64,000 nt of DNA from Fodinicurvata sp. EGI_FJ10296 (GCF_040712075.1 NZ_JBFCVL010000001.1:7501-71500); one strand, 5' to 3'. Shown: positions 52,806 through 63,045, numbered from the stretch's first letter. Notes: generated from the letters alone by a model not told the origin. Made by a program: numbers and translations.

Positions 52806-53752
52806 GACCGAGCCCCCCGGAGACGGGGGTCGAGCACGCCGTAAAGCAGATCGACGACGAAGTTGACCACGATGACCAGCGCCGCGAACAACAGCACCAC
52901 GTCCTTGATGACGATCAGGTCGCGCTGGGCCAGAGCCTGAAACAGCAGGCGGCCGAGACCGGGTAGTGTGAACACGTTTTCAACCAGGATCGCCCCCGCG
53001 ACCAGAAACGAGAATTGCATGCCCATGATCGTGACCACGGGAATGAGGGCATTGCGCAGGACGTGACGGCGCAGCGTCGTGCGGCGGGTCAGGCCCTTGG
53101 CGCGGGCGGTGCGCACGAAATCCTCGTCCATCATGTCCAGCACCGACGACCGCGTCACCCGGGCCAGGATCGCTGCCTGGGGCAGCGCCAGAGCGACCGC
53201 CGGCAAAAGCAGCGCCATGAATGCCGGACCGATGCCATTGCCCCAGCCGGGGAACCCGCCGGCAGAGAACCACCCCAGTTGGACCGAGAACACAAGGATC
53301 AGCAGAATACCAACCCAGAAATTCGGGATCGCCACACCGACCTGGCTGAAGATCATGACACCGCGATCCGCCGCCCGATTGTGATGGGCCGCCGCAATCA
53401 CACCCAGCGGAATCGCGATGGCGGTCGACAGGACGATCGCCATCACCGCCAGCGGCAGACTGACCACACCCCGCGCCGCGACGAGCTGCGATACCGGAAC
53501 ATCATATGTCAGCGAAAGCCCGAAATCGCCGGTCAGCGCCCCGCCCAGCCAGGCCAGATAGCGGATCGGCGCCGGCCGGTCGAGACCCATCTCGGCACGC
53601 AAGGCCGCCAGCGTTTCCGCAGTCGCCTGGGTCCCCAGTTGGGCGGCCGCCGGATCGCCGGGGACGATCTCCAGCAGAATGAAGATCGCCAGCGACGCGA
53701 TCAGCAGCGTTACCGCCAGGGTGATCAGCCGCCGCAAGACAAATCGTGCCAA
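52802..53752 (-). CDS. dppB: Oligopeptide/dipeptide ABC transporter permease (DppB/OppB-like)
   Basis: 316 residues with six helices. LRRLITLAVTLLIASLAIFILLEIVPGDPA at the N-terminus and the EAA-like loop TARAKGLTRRTTLRRHVLRNALIPV are diagnostic. The C-terminal VNFVVDLLYGVLDPRLR closes the family signature. It sits 75 bases after dppA, so the binding protein and permease are probably expressed to different levels. Confidence 0.93.
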   Translation of the reverse strand: MARFVLRRLITLAVTLLIASLAIFILLEIVPGDPAAAQLGTQATAETLAALRAEMGLDRPAPIRYLAWLGGALTGDFGLSLTYDVPVSQLVAARGVVSLPLAVMAIVLSTAIAIPLGVIAAAHHNRAADRGVMIFSQVGVAIPNFWVGILLILVFSVQLGWFSAGGFPGWGNGIGPAFMALLLPAVALALPQAAILARVTRSSVLDMMDEDFVRTARAKGLTRRTTLRRHVLRNALIPVVTIMGMQFSFLVAGAILVENVFTLPGLGRLLFQALAQRDLIVIKDVVLLFAALVIVVNFVVDLLYGVLDPRLRGARS

Positions 53753-53827
53753 GAATCATCCTCAACTGTATTAATCGGGGCCTGCCAACCAGGGACGGCG
53801 CGGCCGAACCGCGCCGTCCCTCGCGCA

Positions 53828-55342
53828 TCACTCGGCCCAGCGGACCTCGGTCACGTCGTTCGACGGAATGGGTGTGTCTTCCCACATACCACGCAGATCG
53901 GCATCCCAGACGCCCAGCTTCGGCAACTGGAACAGGAACAGGGCCGGGACATCTTCTGCCAGCGTCCGCTGCGCCTCGGCATACAGATCGAAACGGGCCT
54001 CCTCGTCGGCCGTCACCGAGGCCTCGTCGATCAGGGCGGCGAAGTCCGGATTGTCGTACTGGAAATAGTAGTTCGGGCGGGCAAAGATTTCGATGTCCAG
54101 CGGCTCGGTATGCGCCACGATGGTCATCTCATAGTCCTTGTTGGAAAAGACTTCCTCGATCCATTGCGCCGGGAACTCGCTAGGCTCGATCGTCACCTGG
54201 ACGCCGATCTGCCCCAGCAGCGCCTGCATCAGTTCCGCACTGCGGCTGGCATACGACATCTGCGGCGCCTTGATGGTCAAGGACAGCCCGTCGGCATGCC
54301 CGGCCTCGGCCAGCAGTTCCTGCGCCCGTTCCGGGTCGTAGGGCAGAACATCGGTTGTATCGACATAGGCCGGATGGTTGGGCGAGAAATGCGACCCGAT
54401 CGGCTGGCCGTAACCGCTATAGGCGCCATCGATCAGCATCTGGCGGTCGATGGCGTGCATCAGCGCCTGACGCACCCGGACATCGTCGAAGGGCGGCGCC
54501 TGATTGTTGATACCGGCGACGATCTCGCCCTCGGTGTTGCCGGCAACGGCGTCGAATGCATCGTCCTGCTCGAACTCGGCGAACAGTTCGGGCGCGCCCA
54601 TATTGGGGAATGCGTCAATGTCGCCCGCCCTCAACGCCGAGGCCTGCGCCGGCGCGTTGTCGATGAACCGGAAGGTGACGGCATCGAGATACGGCAGCTC
54701 GGGATTCCAGTAATCGGGATTGCGCGTCAGCGTCACGCTGTCGCCGCGCACCCATTCCTCGAACATGAACGGACCGGTACCCACGGGGTCGGTCTGGTTG
54801 GTGTCGGCGGTCTCCGGCGACACGATCACGGCGTCACCCCAGGTCAGGTAATAGAGGAAGTTGCCGGATGGTTCCGACAGCGTAATGACGACTTCGTGGT
54901 CGCTCGGTGTCTCGATGCTCTCGATCGGTTCGAAGATCTGCTTCTGGGCGTTCGTCGACTCCGGCGCCATCGCCCGCTCGAACGAGAACGCGACATCGGC
55001 GCTGGTAAAGGACGCGCCGTCGTGGAAGCTGACCCCTTCACGCAAGTCGAAACTGTAGGTCAGGTTATCGTCGGAAACGGTCCAGCTTTCCGCCAGCAGG
55101 GGCTGGATTTCGCCATTGCGATCGAGCTTCACCAGACCTTCGTACAGATTGGCCCAGGTCACCTCGCGGATCGCAACCGGCGCTGCGGTGGTCGGGTCGA
55201 GATTCGGCGGCTCGATGGCCATGCCGACGACCAGATCGTTGCGGTCCTGAGCCTGGTCCTGGGCCTGGGCCGTGCCGGCCGCCGTTGCGGACCCGAGCGC
55301 CAGGGCGAGGCTGCCGGCCGTCAGGAGCAGAGTTCGTTTCAT
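53828..55342 (-). CDS. dppA: Oligopeptide/dipeptide ABC transporter substrate-binding protein (DppA-like)
   Basis: 504 residues from ATG 55342 (GGAGG 9 bases upstream). Signal peptide MKRTLLLTAGSLALALGSA, cleaved near AQAQ. SBP family 5 features: LDPTTAAPVAIREVTWANLYEGL, DNLTYSFDLREGVSFHDGASFTSADVAFSFERA, and RVRQALMHAIDRQMLIDGAYSGYG. It delivers peptides to the DppBC channel. The P1 peptidase ends 31 bases upstream, so all genes from the M20 enzyme to dppF can form one transcript. Confidence 0.93.
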   Translation of the reverse strand: MKRTLLLTAGSLALALGSATAAGTAQAQDQAQDRNDLVVGMAIEPPNLDPTTAAPVAIREVTWANLYEGLVKLDRNGEIQPLLAESWTVSDDNLTYSFDLREGVSFHDGASFTSADVAFSFERAMAPESTNAQKQIFEPIESIETPSDHEVVITLSEPSGNFLYYLTWGDAVIVSPETADTNQTDPVGTGPFMFEEWVRGDSVTLTRNPDYWNPELPYLDAVTFRFIDNAPAQASALRAGDIDAFPNMGAPELFAEFEQDDAFDAVAGNTEGEIVAGINNQAPPFDDVRVRQALMHAIDRQMLIDGAYSGYGQPIGSHFSPNHPAYVDTTDVLPYDPERAQELLAEAGHADGLSLTIKAPQMSYASRSAELMQALLGQIGVQVTIEPSEFPAQWIEEVFSNKDYEMTIVAHTEPLDIEIFARPNYYFQYDNPDFAALIDEASVTADEEARFDLYAEAQRTLAEDVPALFLFQLPKLGVWDADLRGMWEDTPIPSNDVTEVRWAE

Positions 55343-55373
55343 TGATTTGCCTCCGAGTTGCTTGCGACTGTAA

Positions 55374-56372
55374 TCAGTATTGTGACAGGCCGTATTGAGC
55401 GCGCCAGGAAGGATAAACCCCGAGGCTTTCACCGTGCCAGACGGCGCGGGCAACGGCGCGGGCAACGCAGTCTGCGGCGGCGCGGCCGATTCGCGTGAGT
55501 CCATTCATATCGGGCGCCGGATGCTGTGCTGTCGCCACTGCGAAAACGCTGTCACCGTCGAGGGGCGAGTGAACCGGCCGCAGGGCAACGGCCAGCCCAT
55601 CCTGCGCCATCACGGCCATACGGTGGCAGTCGGCTTTGGAGAGGCCCGCGCTGGTCGCCACGACGGCCAATGTCGTATTCGAACCGGCGGGCACATCGCT
55701 GGCCCCTTCCGTATCATCCAGATCGGCCAGCGGCGACGTCGGCGGCGTCAGCCCGCCGAATTCGGCGCCACGCTCAAGCATCCATGCGCGAAACCGCCCC
55801 CCGGTACCCGGCAGAACCGCACTGCCCATGGCGTTGACCGCGACCAATGCGCCGACCACGACGCCGTCGGGTAGCGTCCACGAGGCGCTGCCCAATCCGC
55901 CCTTCAGCGCTCCGGCCTTGCCGCCGGTTCCGGCACCGGCATTGCCGAGCTCAAACGACGGTCCCGCCGCAGCGACCGCCTGCCGTCCAAGATCGAAATA
56001 GGGTGGCATGTCGCCCCAGTTCTTGTCGCCGCCATTGACGAGATCGAACAGCGAGGCCGCCGGCACGATCGGCACCCTGGCCGACCCGACGGCGAAGCCA
56101 CGTCCCATCGAAGCCAGGGCGCTCACCACGCCGCCGCGCGCGTCGAGACCAAAGGCCGAACCGCCCGACAAGACAATAGCGTCGACCTGCGGGACCGTCG
56201 CCGACGGCGCGAGAAGATCGGTCTCGGCCGTTGCCGGCCCGCCACCGCGGACGTCGACGGACGCCGCGACGGCGCGATCGGGCAGCACCACGGTCACGCC
56301 GCTCATGAGGCGGGGATCGGTGGCGTTGCCAACGGCGATACCGGGAACGTCGGTCAGCAGATTGCGGGTCAC
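55374..56372 (-). CDS. P1 family peptidase (DmpA-like aminopeptidase)
   Basis: 332 residues from GTG 56372 (VTRNLLTDVPG), matching where family members start and following GGGAGCG; an ATG at 56426 would add 18 residues. NLLTDVPGIAVGNATD, VLSGGSAFGLDARGGV and DKNWGDMPPY are signature segments. The autocleavage site is the Gly-Ser in VPAGSNTTLAVVAT: the new N-terminal Ser (Ser231) is the nucleophile, making alpha and beta subunits of about 25 and 10 kDa. It hydrolyses amino-terminal residues from short peptides or amides. Confidence 0.87.
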   Translation of the reverse strand: MTRNLLTDVPGIAVGNATDPRLMSGVTVVLPDRAVAASVDVRGGGPATAETDLLAPSATVPQVDAIVLSGGSAFGLDARGGVVSALASMGRGFAVGSARVPIVPAASLFDLVNGGDKNWGDMPPYFDLGRQAVAAAGPSFELGNAGAGTGGKAGALKGGLGSASWTLPDGVVVGALVAVNAMGSAVLPGTGGRFRAWMLERGAEFGGLTPPTSPLADLDDTEGASDVPAGSNTTLAVVATSAGLSKADCHRMAVMAQDGLAVALRPVHSPLDGDSVFAVATAQHPAPDMNGLTRIGRAAADCVARAVARAVWHGESLGVYPSWRAQYGLSQY

Positions 56373-56432
56373 AAGCCTGCGCTCCCGGCAAGGCGGCTCA
56401 AGCCGGCGCCCCGGTTCGTCATGCACGGATGT

Positions 56433-57776
56433 TCAGTCAAGGCTGCCGGTAAGGCGCAGTGTCGTTGCCGCCATGATCTTGGCCGACGCGACCAGATCAT
56501 CGATGCCGACCCATTCGTCGGGCTGGTGGGCCAGGTCGAGAATTCCGGGTCCATAGGCGACGCAGTTGTGAAGATGACCGATACGGGTGACATGCTTTTG
56601 ATCATAGGTTCCCGGCGAAGCGACGTGGCTGGCATCCTTACCCAGAATCCGGCGGATTTCCAGATCGAGTGCCTGGACGAGTGGCGATTGCGGGTCGGTC
56701 ATGGTCGGCAATACCGAGAACATCTCACGCATCCGGTACGCGAAGCCGGGAGTCTCCGCCTGCAGCCGATCCAGCACGGCAGCGACTTCGGCCCGCACCT
56801 CGTCCAGATTCTCCTCGATCAGGAAACGCCGGTCCAGGACCAGCCGGCAGCTATCGGCAACGCAGGGACTGGGCAGCCCGTCATGCCCCTCCTCTTCGCC
56901 GCCATGAATCGAGTTGTAGTTCAGCGTCGACTTGCGCGCGCCCTCCGGCACCACGGGCATGACCGTTTCCCGGCTGTCCAGGCGGGGATAGATCTCGCGC
57001 TCCATCTGTTCAAGGAACAGCGCCATGTTGCGGATCGCCGAGACGCCCAGAAACGGCATGCAACCATGCGCGATGCGCCCGGTGGTTTCGATTTCCGCCC
57101 ACCAGACGCCGCGGTGCCCAAGGCAGACGCGATCGGGGTTGAGCGGCTCGGGCATGATGACGTGATCGACGCGCGGCTTGGAAAAGTAACCCTTCTCCGC
57201 CAGCCAGGCGACGCCGCCATAGCCGCCGGACTCCTCGTCGACCGTGCCGGATATTTCGATCGCCCCGTTGAAGCCGACGCCCGATCGAAGGATTGCCTCC
57301 ACCGCCATCATTGACGCCGCCAGACCGCCCTTCATGTCGCAAGCGCCCCGGCCATAGACCCGGCCATTGTCGACCGTCCCGCCAAAGGGGTCATAGGTCC
57401 AGCCGCTGCCGGCCCGCACGACATCGATATGGCTGTTGAAATGAACGCAGTCGCCGGGTCCGGCGCCTTCGATCCGGGTAACGACATTGGTGCGCGGATA
57501 CCGGTCGCTATCGCCGATGGCGCCTTCAGCGCGCAGATATTCCACGGAAAACCCGGCGCCGCGCAGCCTTTCGCCGATGAATTCCGCGCATGGCGTATAG
57601 GCGTCGCCCGGCGGATTGACCGTCGGTATGCGGATCAGATCCTGCGTCAGGGCGACCAATTCATCGCGGCAGGCATCGATCCGGTCGAAGACGGCGGTCA
57701 GGCGGGGGTCGTCAGCTGTCGGCTCCGCAGCCGGCTCTGATGAAGGCGTCGTCCGTGACGTCATGCGATCGGTCAT
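56433..57776 (-). CDS. M20 family peptidase/deacylase (ArgE/DapE-like)
   Basis: 447 residues from ATG 57776 (MTDRMTSRTT); the open frame runs further to 57893 without support. Zinc ligands appear as FNSHIDVV, GACDMKGGLAAS, VDEESGGYG, and IMPEP. The lid domain lies in the middle, and HQPDEWVGIDD carries the last ligand. It cleaves an acyl or amide bond in an amino acid derivative, as ArgE, DapE or carboxypeptidase do. It heads a peptide operon, so use of peptides or acylated amino acids is likely. Confidence 0.88.
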   Translation of the reverse strand: MTDRMTSRTTPSSEPAAEPTADDPRLTAVFDRIDACRDELVALTQDLIRIPTVNPPGDAYTPCAEFIGERLRGAGFSVEYLRAEGAIGDSDRYPRTNVVTRIEGAGPGDCVHFNSHIDVVRAGSGWTYDPFGGTVDNGRVYGRGACDMKGGLAASMMAVEAILRSGVGFNGAIEISGTVDEESGGYGGVAWLAEKGYFSKPRVDHVIMPEPLNPDRVCLGHRGVWWAEIETTGRIAHGCMPFLGVSAIRNMALFLEQMEREIYPRLDSRETVMPVVPEGARKSTLNYNSIHGGEEEGHDGLPSPCVADSCRLVLDRRFLIEENLDEVRAEVAAVLDRLQAETPGFAYRMREMFSVLPTMTDPQSPLVQALDLEIRRILGKDASHVASPGTYDQKHVTRIGHLHNCVAYGPGILDLAHQPDEWVGIDDLVASAKIMAATTLRLTGSLD

Positions 57777-57908
57777 CCGTTTGATCTCGGCTTGGGATGC
57801 CGAATCGGCCAAAGCCGATCCAGAATCATAGATGTACCGACGCACGATAGTCTGCCTTGAACGGATTTCGCAAGGATGGGGAACCCTCAACACGCCAACA
57901 ACCCTGGC

Positions 57909-58526
57909 TCATTCTCCTTCGCGGTTCGAGAGCAGCATCTGCAGGTCGGCCATCAGCGTCGTGATCCGCTCGGCGGCTTCCCCCGTCTGTTCCGCCAGCG
58001 TCTTGATTTCGGTCGCAACCACCGTGAAGCCGGCGCCGAATTCACCGGCGCGGGCGGCTTCGATGCGCGCATTCAGCGCCAGCAGCTTCAGGGTTTTCAG
58101 GACGCTCAGAATAACGGTGGTATCGGCAACGATGTCCTGGCTGGTGCGCGCCACTTCCTGGAACATCAGGGCGTTCTTCTCTTCGTCCCGCTTGCGCAGG
58201 GCGATATCGACGACCAGACCTTCCAGACAGGCCAACCGTCCGTCGTCGTCGAAAACACCGCCGCCGATCTCACGTACCCAACGGCTGCCGCCGTCCGGCA
58301 GTGCAATACGGTACTGGACCTCCCAGCCGCGACGCTCTTTCACGGCGGCGTCGATCGCGGCATCGACGCTTCCGGCATCCTCGTGGTGGATCACGCCGGC
58401 ATACGACTGCCGCGCCCCTTCGGTGAAATCCGTCGCCTGACGGCCGGTAAGGCGCGGGACGTCACCTTCCATGACCAGCATTGTATAGTCGGCATCATTG
58501 CGGCACCGGTAGAGAAAGCCGTTCAT
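57909..58526 (-). CDS. PAS domain plus methyl-accepting signalling domain, soluble and short
   Basis: 205 residues. A PAS domain is seen from about 10 to 115 ([24 protein letters not shown] region). A helix and a truncated signalling tip ([32 protein letters not shown]) follow. The chemoreceptor hairpin is much shorter than in normal MCPs, and there is no membrane segment. The frame upstream is broken by a TAA at 58584-58586 that is followed by in-frame PAS-like residues, so either ATG 58526 is the true start or a longer ancestor was cut. Possible cytosolic chemotaxis or energy-sensing protein. Confidence 0.7.
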   Translation of the reverse strand: MNGFLYRCRNDADYTMLVMEGDVPRLTGRQATDFTEGARQSYAGVIHHEDAGSVDAAIDAAVKERRGWEVQYRIALPDGGSRWVREIGGGVFDDDGRLACLEGLVVDIALRKRDEEKNALMFQEVARTSQDIVADTTVILSVLKTLKLLALNARIEAARAGEFGAGFTVVATEIKTLAEQTGEAAERITTLMADLQMLLSNREGE

Positions 58527-58941
58527 ACGACCCGCAATGCTGATCAGCGCCGCAAGCCTGTCCGCGTCGCGATCCTCGACGATTTATATCATCGGTTGGC
58601 CTTCCGCATCCTGCACTGCCCGTGAACCCGGCCCCATGCCCCCGACCTGCGCGATCGAGTGCGGCCGCGGAGCGCGGAAACAGGGACGCATTAGCACTCC
58701 AACAATAATAACGTGTATTTATCATTTGATCTACTAGTTTTCGGATTGCTCTCGACACCAGATCGGCCACCGCGACACGTTGCCAATAACGAGCACAAAT
58801 AGACTAAACTCTATTATAAGTTGATTCTTCGTTCGCTTTATAATGTTTTTACTATTCGCGGTCAGGTTGGGATTGCAGTTCGTATTTTCCCAAGCATGCG
58901 GCTTCGAAAATGCCGCCCATCGCCATAGGAGATCAACAGGC
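58527..58941. promoter_or_regulatory. AT-rich gap with a TATAAT box before the chemoreceptor gene
   Basis: 415 bases. TATAAT at 58839-58844 is a consensus -10 box for the plus strand; no -35 is clear at 17 bases, so activation may be needed. Transcription from there would start near 58851, after the upstream in-frame ATG at 58843, and supports ATG 58942. The left part contains residues resembling the lost 5' part of the PAS gene, ended by TAA 58584-58586. Confidence 0.5.
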
Positions 58942-61617
58942 ATGGCGACCGAGACCACCGAATCCAATAGTAAAAGCGGGTCGTCCAACGACCAACCCGA
59001 GTCGCACCACAATGACGACACAGCCGCCGGCCATGGCGGTGAAAGCCGCGGCAAGTTGGGGATCCGGGGCAAGTTGATGATCGCCTTCGGTGTCGTCGCC
59101 ATGATGACCGTGCTGGCGAGCGGTGTTGCGCTGTTGTCGTTCCAGGGCGCGGAGGACGCCTTCACCGACATCACCGAGGAAAACCTGCCGGCGATATCCG
59201 CAGCACAGGATCTGGCGACGGCCACCAATCAATTCGCCGACGACATGACCAGTCTTTCCGAGGCCGAATCGACTGACGCCGTCACCCGTTTCGCCAACAA
59301 CCTCCAGAACGATGCCACCGCCATGCATAGCGAACTGGATCGGCTTGAGAGGACCTTCGGCGCCGACGAATCGATCCGGATCATGCGTGGCGACGTCGAG
59401 TCGATGCTGGAGCAGTCCGACGCCCAGACGGATCTGGTCAACCGGGCGATCGCTCTGGACGCCTCGCTCAACGAGCGCCTCGTCCGACTGCGCGAGCTGC
59501 ATCAATCCGCTCTGAATCTCGGCCGCCCGCGCGTACAGGCCGCGCGCATGAACATCGTACGCTTCGGGCTGGATCTCCGGGATGATGTAAGGTCAGCCGT
59601 GAACAACGTGACGGAGACGACATCCGGACAACTCGTCAACAGCATGGCGCTGCGTGGCGATCTGATTCAGATCGTGAGTCTTCTGCAGCGCTCGGTGAAC
59701 GCCCTGACCGTCGAGGACGTCAACATCCTCCAGGAAGAGTTTGACGTGATAGCAGCCCGGGTCGCGGAAATTCGAGAGGAACTCGACGCCGGCACCGATC
59801 AGTTTTTCTTCAATCGCAATCTTGATCGGCTGCTGTCTTTCGGAACAGCAGGTTCGGAAACCAATCTCTTCGAGTTTCGCCAGCAATATCTGGGTGGCGA
59901 TTATTCCGCGAGCCTGATCCGGCAGACGGTCGAAGTCGAAGAAGAAATGCGCAATACGTCGGGCAGCCTTCTGGAGACGATCGACCGGCTGACGCTGCAA
60001 GCCCGTCAACAGACGGAAGCTGCCGGTACGTTGCTGATGAACAATACCGAGGAAGTCGTCGACGAGCTTACGAACGTACAGACCCGCAACGTCGACGAAC
60101 TGCAGGCGGTCGTGGCGAACACCAACCTGATCGTCGGGGTATTGAACGAAGCGGCGATTTCCGGGACCCTCGATCGCATCGGTGAACTGAATGATCAGTT
60201 CGCATCGGCAGCCAGCACCCTGGCCACGACGCTGTCCAATCTCGGCGGCCGAATGGACGTCGATGACCTCAACGAGACGGTGATGGCGATCATACAACTG
60301 GGCACCGGGGCCAACAGCATTTTTGACGATCGCACTGAACGGCTCGAACTCACCGAAGCTCTGGCGAACGAAAGTCAGCAAAACCAGGCGATGGTGAACG
60401 GCATGGTCGAAGCCGTCGCCGAATTGACGCAGGCCGTCAGAGCCAGAACCGATGCATCGACCGCCGCCGCCGGGGATCTGATCAATCAGAGCCGGATACT
60501 GCTGATCGCGATCGCCGCCACCGGAATCTTGGTTTCGGTCCTGATCGCCTGGCTCTATGTCGGCCGATCGATCGTGCGGCGCATGACGGGTCTGGCGGAT
60601 TCGATGAAGGAACTCGCCGCCGGCAATCTCGAAATCGAGATCGACAAACGCGGCCGTGACGAGATCACCGGCATGGCGCAGTCTCTGGAAGTCTTTCGCC
60701 AGACGGCGATCGAGGTCGAAGAAGCCAACAAACGGGCGGAGGACGAGCGTCAGAAGGCGAGCGACGATCGCCGGCATGCCCGTCTGTCCCTGGCCGACCA
60801 GTTCCAGTCCAATGTCGGCGCCATCGTCGACGGTGTCTCTGCCGCCGCGACGGAAATGCAAGCCACGGCATCCGGCATGCGCGACACCGCCGACCGGACG
60901 GCGTCGGTCTCCGGCGACGCCGCCACCGCTGCGGAAACAGCGGCCAGCAATGTCCAGACGGTCGCCAGCGCGGCAGAGGAACTGTCCAGCGCTATCCACG
61001 AAATCGGACAGCAGGTTGCCCGATCGACCGATATTGCCGGACGCGCGGTCACCGATGCCGAAAGCACCAACGAGACCATCAAGAGTCTCGCCGAAGCCGC
61101 GAACCGCATCGGTCAGGTGGTCGACCTGATCAACGACATCGCCGAGCAGACCAACCTTCTGGCACTCAATGCGACGATCGAAGCCGCCCGCGCCGGCGAG
61201 GCCGGCAAGGGCTTTGCCGTCGTCGCCGCCGAGGTCAAGAACCTTGCCAACCAGACCGCCAAGGCGACTGGCGAGATCGGCCAGCAGATCGCGGCGATCC
61301 AGGCATCGACGGGCGATGCCGTCACCGCCATCGGCGGCATCACCGAAACGATTCGCACCATCAACGATATCGCCACCGGCGTCGCCGCCTCGGTCGAGGA
61401 GCAAAGCGCGGCCACCAGCGAAATCGCCCGAAGCGCTCAGGACGCCTCTACCGCCACCGGCGAGGTCACCGGCAATGTCGGACAGGCGACCGCCGCAGCG
61501 AACGATACCGGCCAGGCCGCCGGTGAAGTCCTCAGCGCCGCCGAGCAGCTCGCCCAGCAGGCGGATTCCCTGCGCACCCAGATGGGGTCGTTCCTCGACG
61601 ACATACGTCAGGGCTGA
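58942..61617 (+). CDS. Methyl-accepting chemotaxis protein, large periplasmic helical sensor
   Basis: 891 residues from ATG 58942 (AGGAG upstream); an ATG at 58843 lies before the probable transcription start. TM1 is at about 45-67 and TM2 at about 519-541 ([22 protein letters not shown]). The intervening region of about 450 residues is mostly long helices, without a dCache or PAS signature. HAMP follows at 542-594, then a full signalling domain with [21 protein letters not shown] near 731 and paired methylation-type helices. No CheR/CheB tether pentapeptide is at the C-terminus. Transmembrane chemoreceptor; ligand unknown. Confidence 0.93.
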   Translation: MATETTESNSKSGSSNDQPESHHNDDTAAGHGGESRGKLGIRGKLMIAFGVVAMMTVLASGVALLSFQGAEDAFTDITEENLPAISAAQDLATATNQFADDMTSLSEAESTDAVTRFANNLQNDATAMHSELDRLERTFGADESIRIMRGDVESMLEQSDAQTDLVNRAIALDASLNERLVRLRELHQSALNLGRPRVQAARMNIVRFGLDLRDDVRSAVNNVTETTSGQLVNSMALRGDLIQIVSLLQRSVNALTVEDVNILQEEFDVIAARVAEIREELDAGTDQFFFNRNLDRLLSFGTAGSETNLFEFRQQYLGGDYSASLIRQTVEVEEEMRNTSGSLLETIDRLTLQARQQTEAAGTLLMNNTEEVVDELTNVQTRNVDELQAVVANTNLIVGVLNEAAISGTLDRIGELNDQFASAASTLATTLSNLGGRMDVDDLNETVMAIIQLGTGANSIFDDRTERLELTEALANESQQNQAMVNGMVEAVAELTQAVRARTDASTAAAGDLINQSRILLIAIAATGILVSVLIAWLYVGRSIVRRMTGLADSMKELAAGNLEIEIDKRGRDEITGMAQSLEVFRQTAIEVEEANKRAEDERQKASDDRRHARLSLADQFQSNVGAIVDGVSAAATEMQATASGMRDTADRTASVSGDAATAAETAASNVQTVASAAEELSSAIHEIGQQVARSTDIAGRAVTDAESTNETIKSLAEAANRIGQVVDLINDIAEQTNLLALNATIEAARAGEAGKGFAVVAAEVKNLANQTAKATGEIGQQIAAIQASTGDAVTAIGGITETIRTINDIATGVAASVEEQSAATSEIARSAQDASTATGEVTGNVGQATAAANDTGQAAGEVLSAAEQLAQQADSLRTQMGSFLDDIRQG

Positions 61618-61656
61618 CCCCGACACCAGCGCCGGCAATGGTGCCAGCACGATCCG

Positions 61657-61686
61657 AAACGCCGCACCACTGAAGGTGCGGCGTTT
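61657..61686. terminator. Bidirectional rho-independent terminator
   Basis: A perfect 12-bp stem AAACGCCGCACC (61657-61668) / GGTGCGGCGTTT (61675-61686), loop of 6, lies 40 bases past the chemoreceptor stop and 55 bases past the convergent ZIP gene's stop. T-rich ends occur on both sides, so it can serve both genes. Confidence 0.85.
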
Positions 61687-61740
61687 CGTTCATTGGGCCT
61701 GCCGGGACCCCGGGCAACCATAGCTCGGGGCAGGCAGATT

Positions 61741-62487
61741 TCAGGACCCGACCATCAGAGATGCAAAGGCCAGGAGACAAAGGGCCGATCCTGACGTCCA
61801 GACCGTCATCTTCCACAGGCCCAGCCGGGCACGTGAATCCGGCAGCATCTCAGTCGCCGCCATCCAGATCATGGCGCCTGCCGCCAACCCCAGACCGGCC
61901 GGGAGCAGCGGTTCGAAAAGGGCGACCGAGGCAAAGGCCGGCACAGCCAGCAAAGGCTGCGGCAGCGATGAGAATATCGACCACCACGCCGCGCCGAGCA
62001 CCGTCACACCGCGCGGCACCAGAACCAGGGCGATGGCCAAACCCTCGGGCATGTTGTGGATGCCGATCGCCAGCGTCATCAGCCATCCGAGATCCGCACC
62101 GCCGCCGAACGAGACGCCCACGCCGATGCCTTCGGCTGCGGAATGGACAGTCATGACGCCAACGATGAGCACGGCTTTGCGGGCATCGGCGCCGACCATC
62201 TCCCCGATCTTCATTTCATCGCCGTGGGGCATCAAACGCCCGGCCACGGCCATGAACACCGCACCCAGGACAGCGCCGATCACGGTAGAGCCGAGACCAT
62301 AGGCCGTGCCCTCGATGATCAATTGAATGCTGGCGCCGATCATCAGGCCCCCGGCAACCGCACCACCGACGGCTTGCAGCCGTTCGCCTCCCTGCCTGGC
62401 CCACAGCAGCGGCAGGGCTCCCACTCCGGTCGCAATGGCGGTCAAAAGCGCCGCCACGAAGACCAGGGCCGTCGAAGGATCATCCAT
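61741..62487 (-). CDS. ZIP family divalent metal transporter
   Basis: 248 residues, about eight helices. Metal-site signatures of ZIP helix IV and V: VHSAAEGIGVGVSF and IGIHNMPEGLAIALVLVP (HNxPEG). The N-terminus is a membrane segment, FVAALLTAIATGVGALPLLW. It takes up Zn or another divalent ion; there is no long His loop. It overlaps the preceding small gene by 8 bases. Confidence 0.9.
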   Translation of the reverse strand: MDDPSTALVFVAALLTAIATGVGALPLLWARQGGERLQAVGGAVAGGLMIGASIQLIIEGTAYGLGSTVIGAVLGAVFMAVAGRLMPHGDEMKIGEMVGADARKAVLIVGVMTVHSAAEGIGVGVSFGGGADLGWLMTLAIGIHNMPEGLAIALVLVPRGVTVLGAAWWSIFSSLPQPLLAVPAFASVALFEPLLPAGLGLAAGAMIWMAATEMLPDSRARLGLWKMTVWTSGSALCLLAFASLMVGS

Positions 62488-62842
62488 CGGGACCGTGGTG
62501 GTCGGTTTGATGCAGGACCCTGTCGCGAACGCCGGTCACATACTCGCGACCCGCAGGCGTCAGAACGGCGCCCATGGGAAAGGCGCTGCGAATAAGACCC
62601 TTTCGCTCCAGCGCCGTGAATACCGCCGGATTGGTTAGCCCCGTGGCGTCGCGCATCATGACCAGTGCCTGGCCGACATGCATGTGATTGCCGTGGGGCT
62701 GCGGAAACTGCCCGACGAAATAGCCGTCGCCGTCCGGTTCTTCGTAGCCGTGTCCTGCCTCGGCAAATCCCTGAAGAATCGCCAATGTCTTGCACTGCAG
62801 CGGATTCAGCCGCAGCGGGTTCGGTCGTCCGTCGATCGCCAT
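62480..62842 (-). CDS. Small conserved protein upstream of the ZIP gene
   Basis: 120 residues from ATG 62842 (MAIDGRPNPLRLNPLQC). It contains LQGFAEAGHGYEEPDGDGYFVGQFPQPHGNHMHVG, then a helix-turn-helix-like stretch (DATGLTNPAVFTALERKGLI) and LTPAGREYV. I do not recognise a named family, but the ending resembles a winged-helix. His-rich middle might bind metal. The open frame continues upstream only through the repeat at 62950, which gives a spurious LIVPDLIRGPD-like peptide, so that part was rejected. It is coupled to the ZIP gene. Confidence 0.7.
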   Translation of the reverse strand: MAIDGRPNPLRLNPLQCKTLAILQGFAEAGHGYEEPDGDGYFVGQFPQPHGNHMHVGQALVMMRDATGLTNPAVFTALERKGLIRSAFPMGAVLTPAGREYVTGVRDRVLHQTDHHGPDG

Positions 62843-62949
62843 GAAGTCTCTTTTCAGTGCAGGCTTCGTTGGCAGCAGAGTATAGGGACCTCGGCCGGCG
62901 GCAACAAGCCACGACAAATCTTCGCGGCACCCAGTAACGACGACATCCG

Positions 62950-62990
62950 GATCGGGGCCCCTGATCAAGTCAGGGACGATCAGGTGGGGT
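62950..62990. repeat. Dispersed REP-like repeat, copy 3 (short)
   Basis: CCCTGA-tcaag-TCAGGG hairpin (62959-62975) followed by GACGATCAGGTGGGG, the tail shared with copies 1 and 2. This is a shortened copy upstream of the small gene. Confidence 0.65.
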
Positions 62991-63013
62991 GGCGCGTTAC
63001 CACCCGCCCCGAT

Positions 63014-63035
63014 ACCCGGCGCGGTAACGCCGGGT
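63014..63035 (-). terminator. Hairpin after autotransporter remnant
   Basis: Perfect 8-bp stem ACCCGGCG / CGCCGGGT, loop CGGTAA, lying 11 bases past the TGA of the remnant on the minus strand. It looks like the terminator of the former autotransporter gene; no T-run. Confidence 0.5.
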
Positions 63036-63045
63036 GCCGCCCCGG

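Noticed and set aside
53015-55345. A 776-residue open frame on the plus strand, antisense to dppA and dppB
   Set aside because: Low-complexity His/Arg/Gln/Gly composition and no ribosome-binding site; the minus strand codes recognised transporter proteins.
59593-61650. A 685-residue open frame on the minus strand, antisense to the chemoreceptor gene
   Set aside because: It is a shadow of a GC-rich gene in the opposite frame; composition is Gly/Asp/Arg-rich without domain signature, while the plus frame has clear HAMP and MCP motifs.
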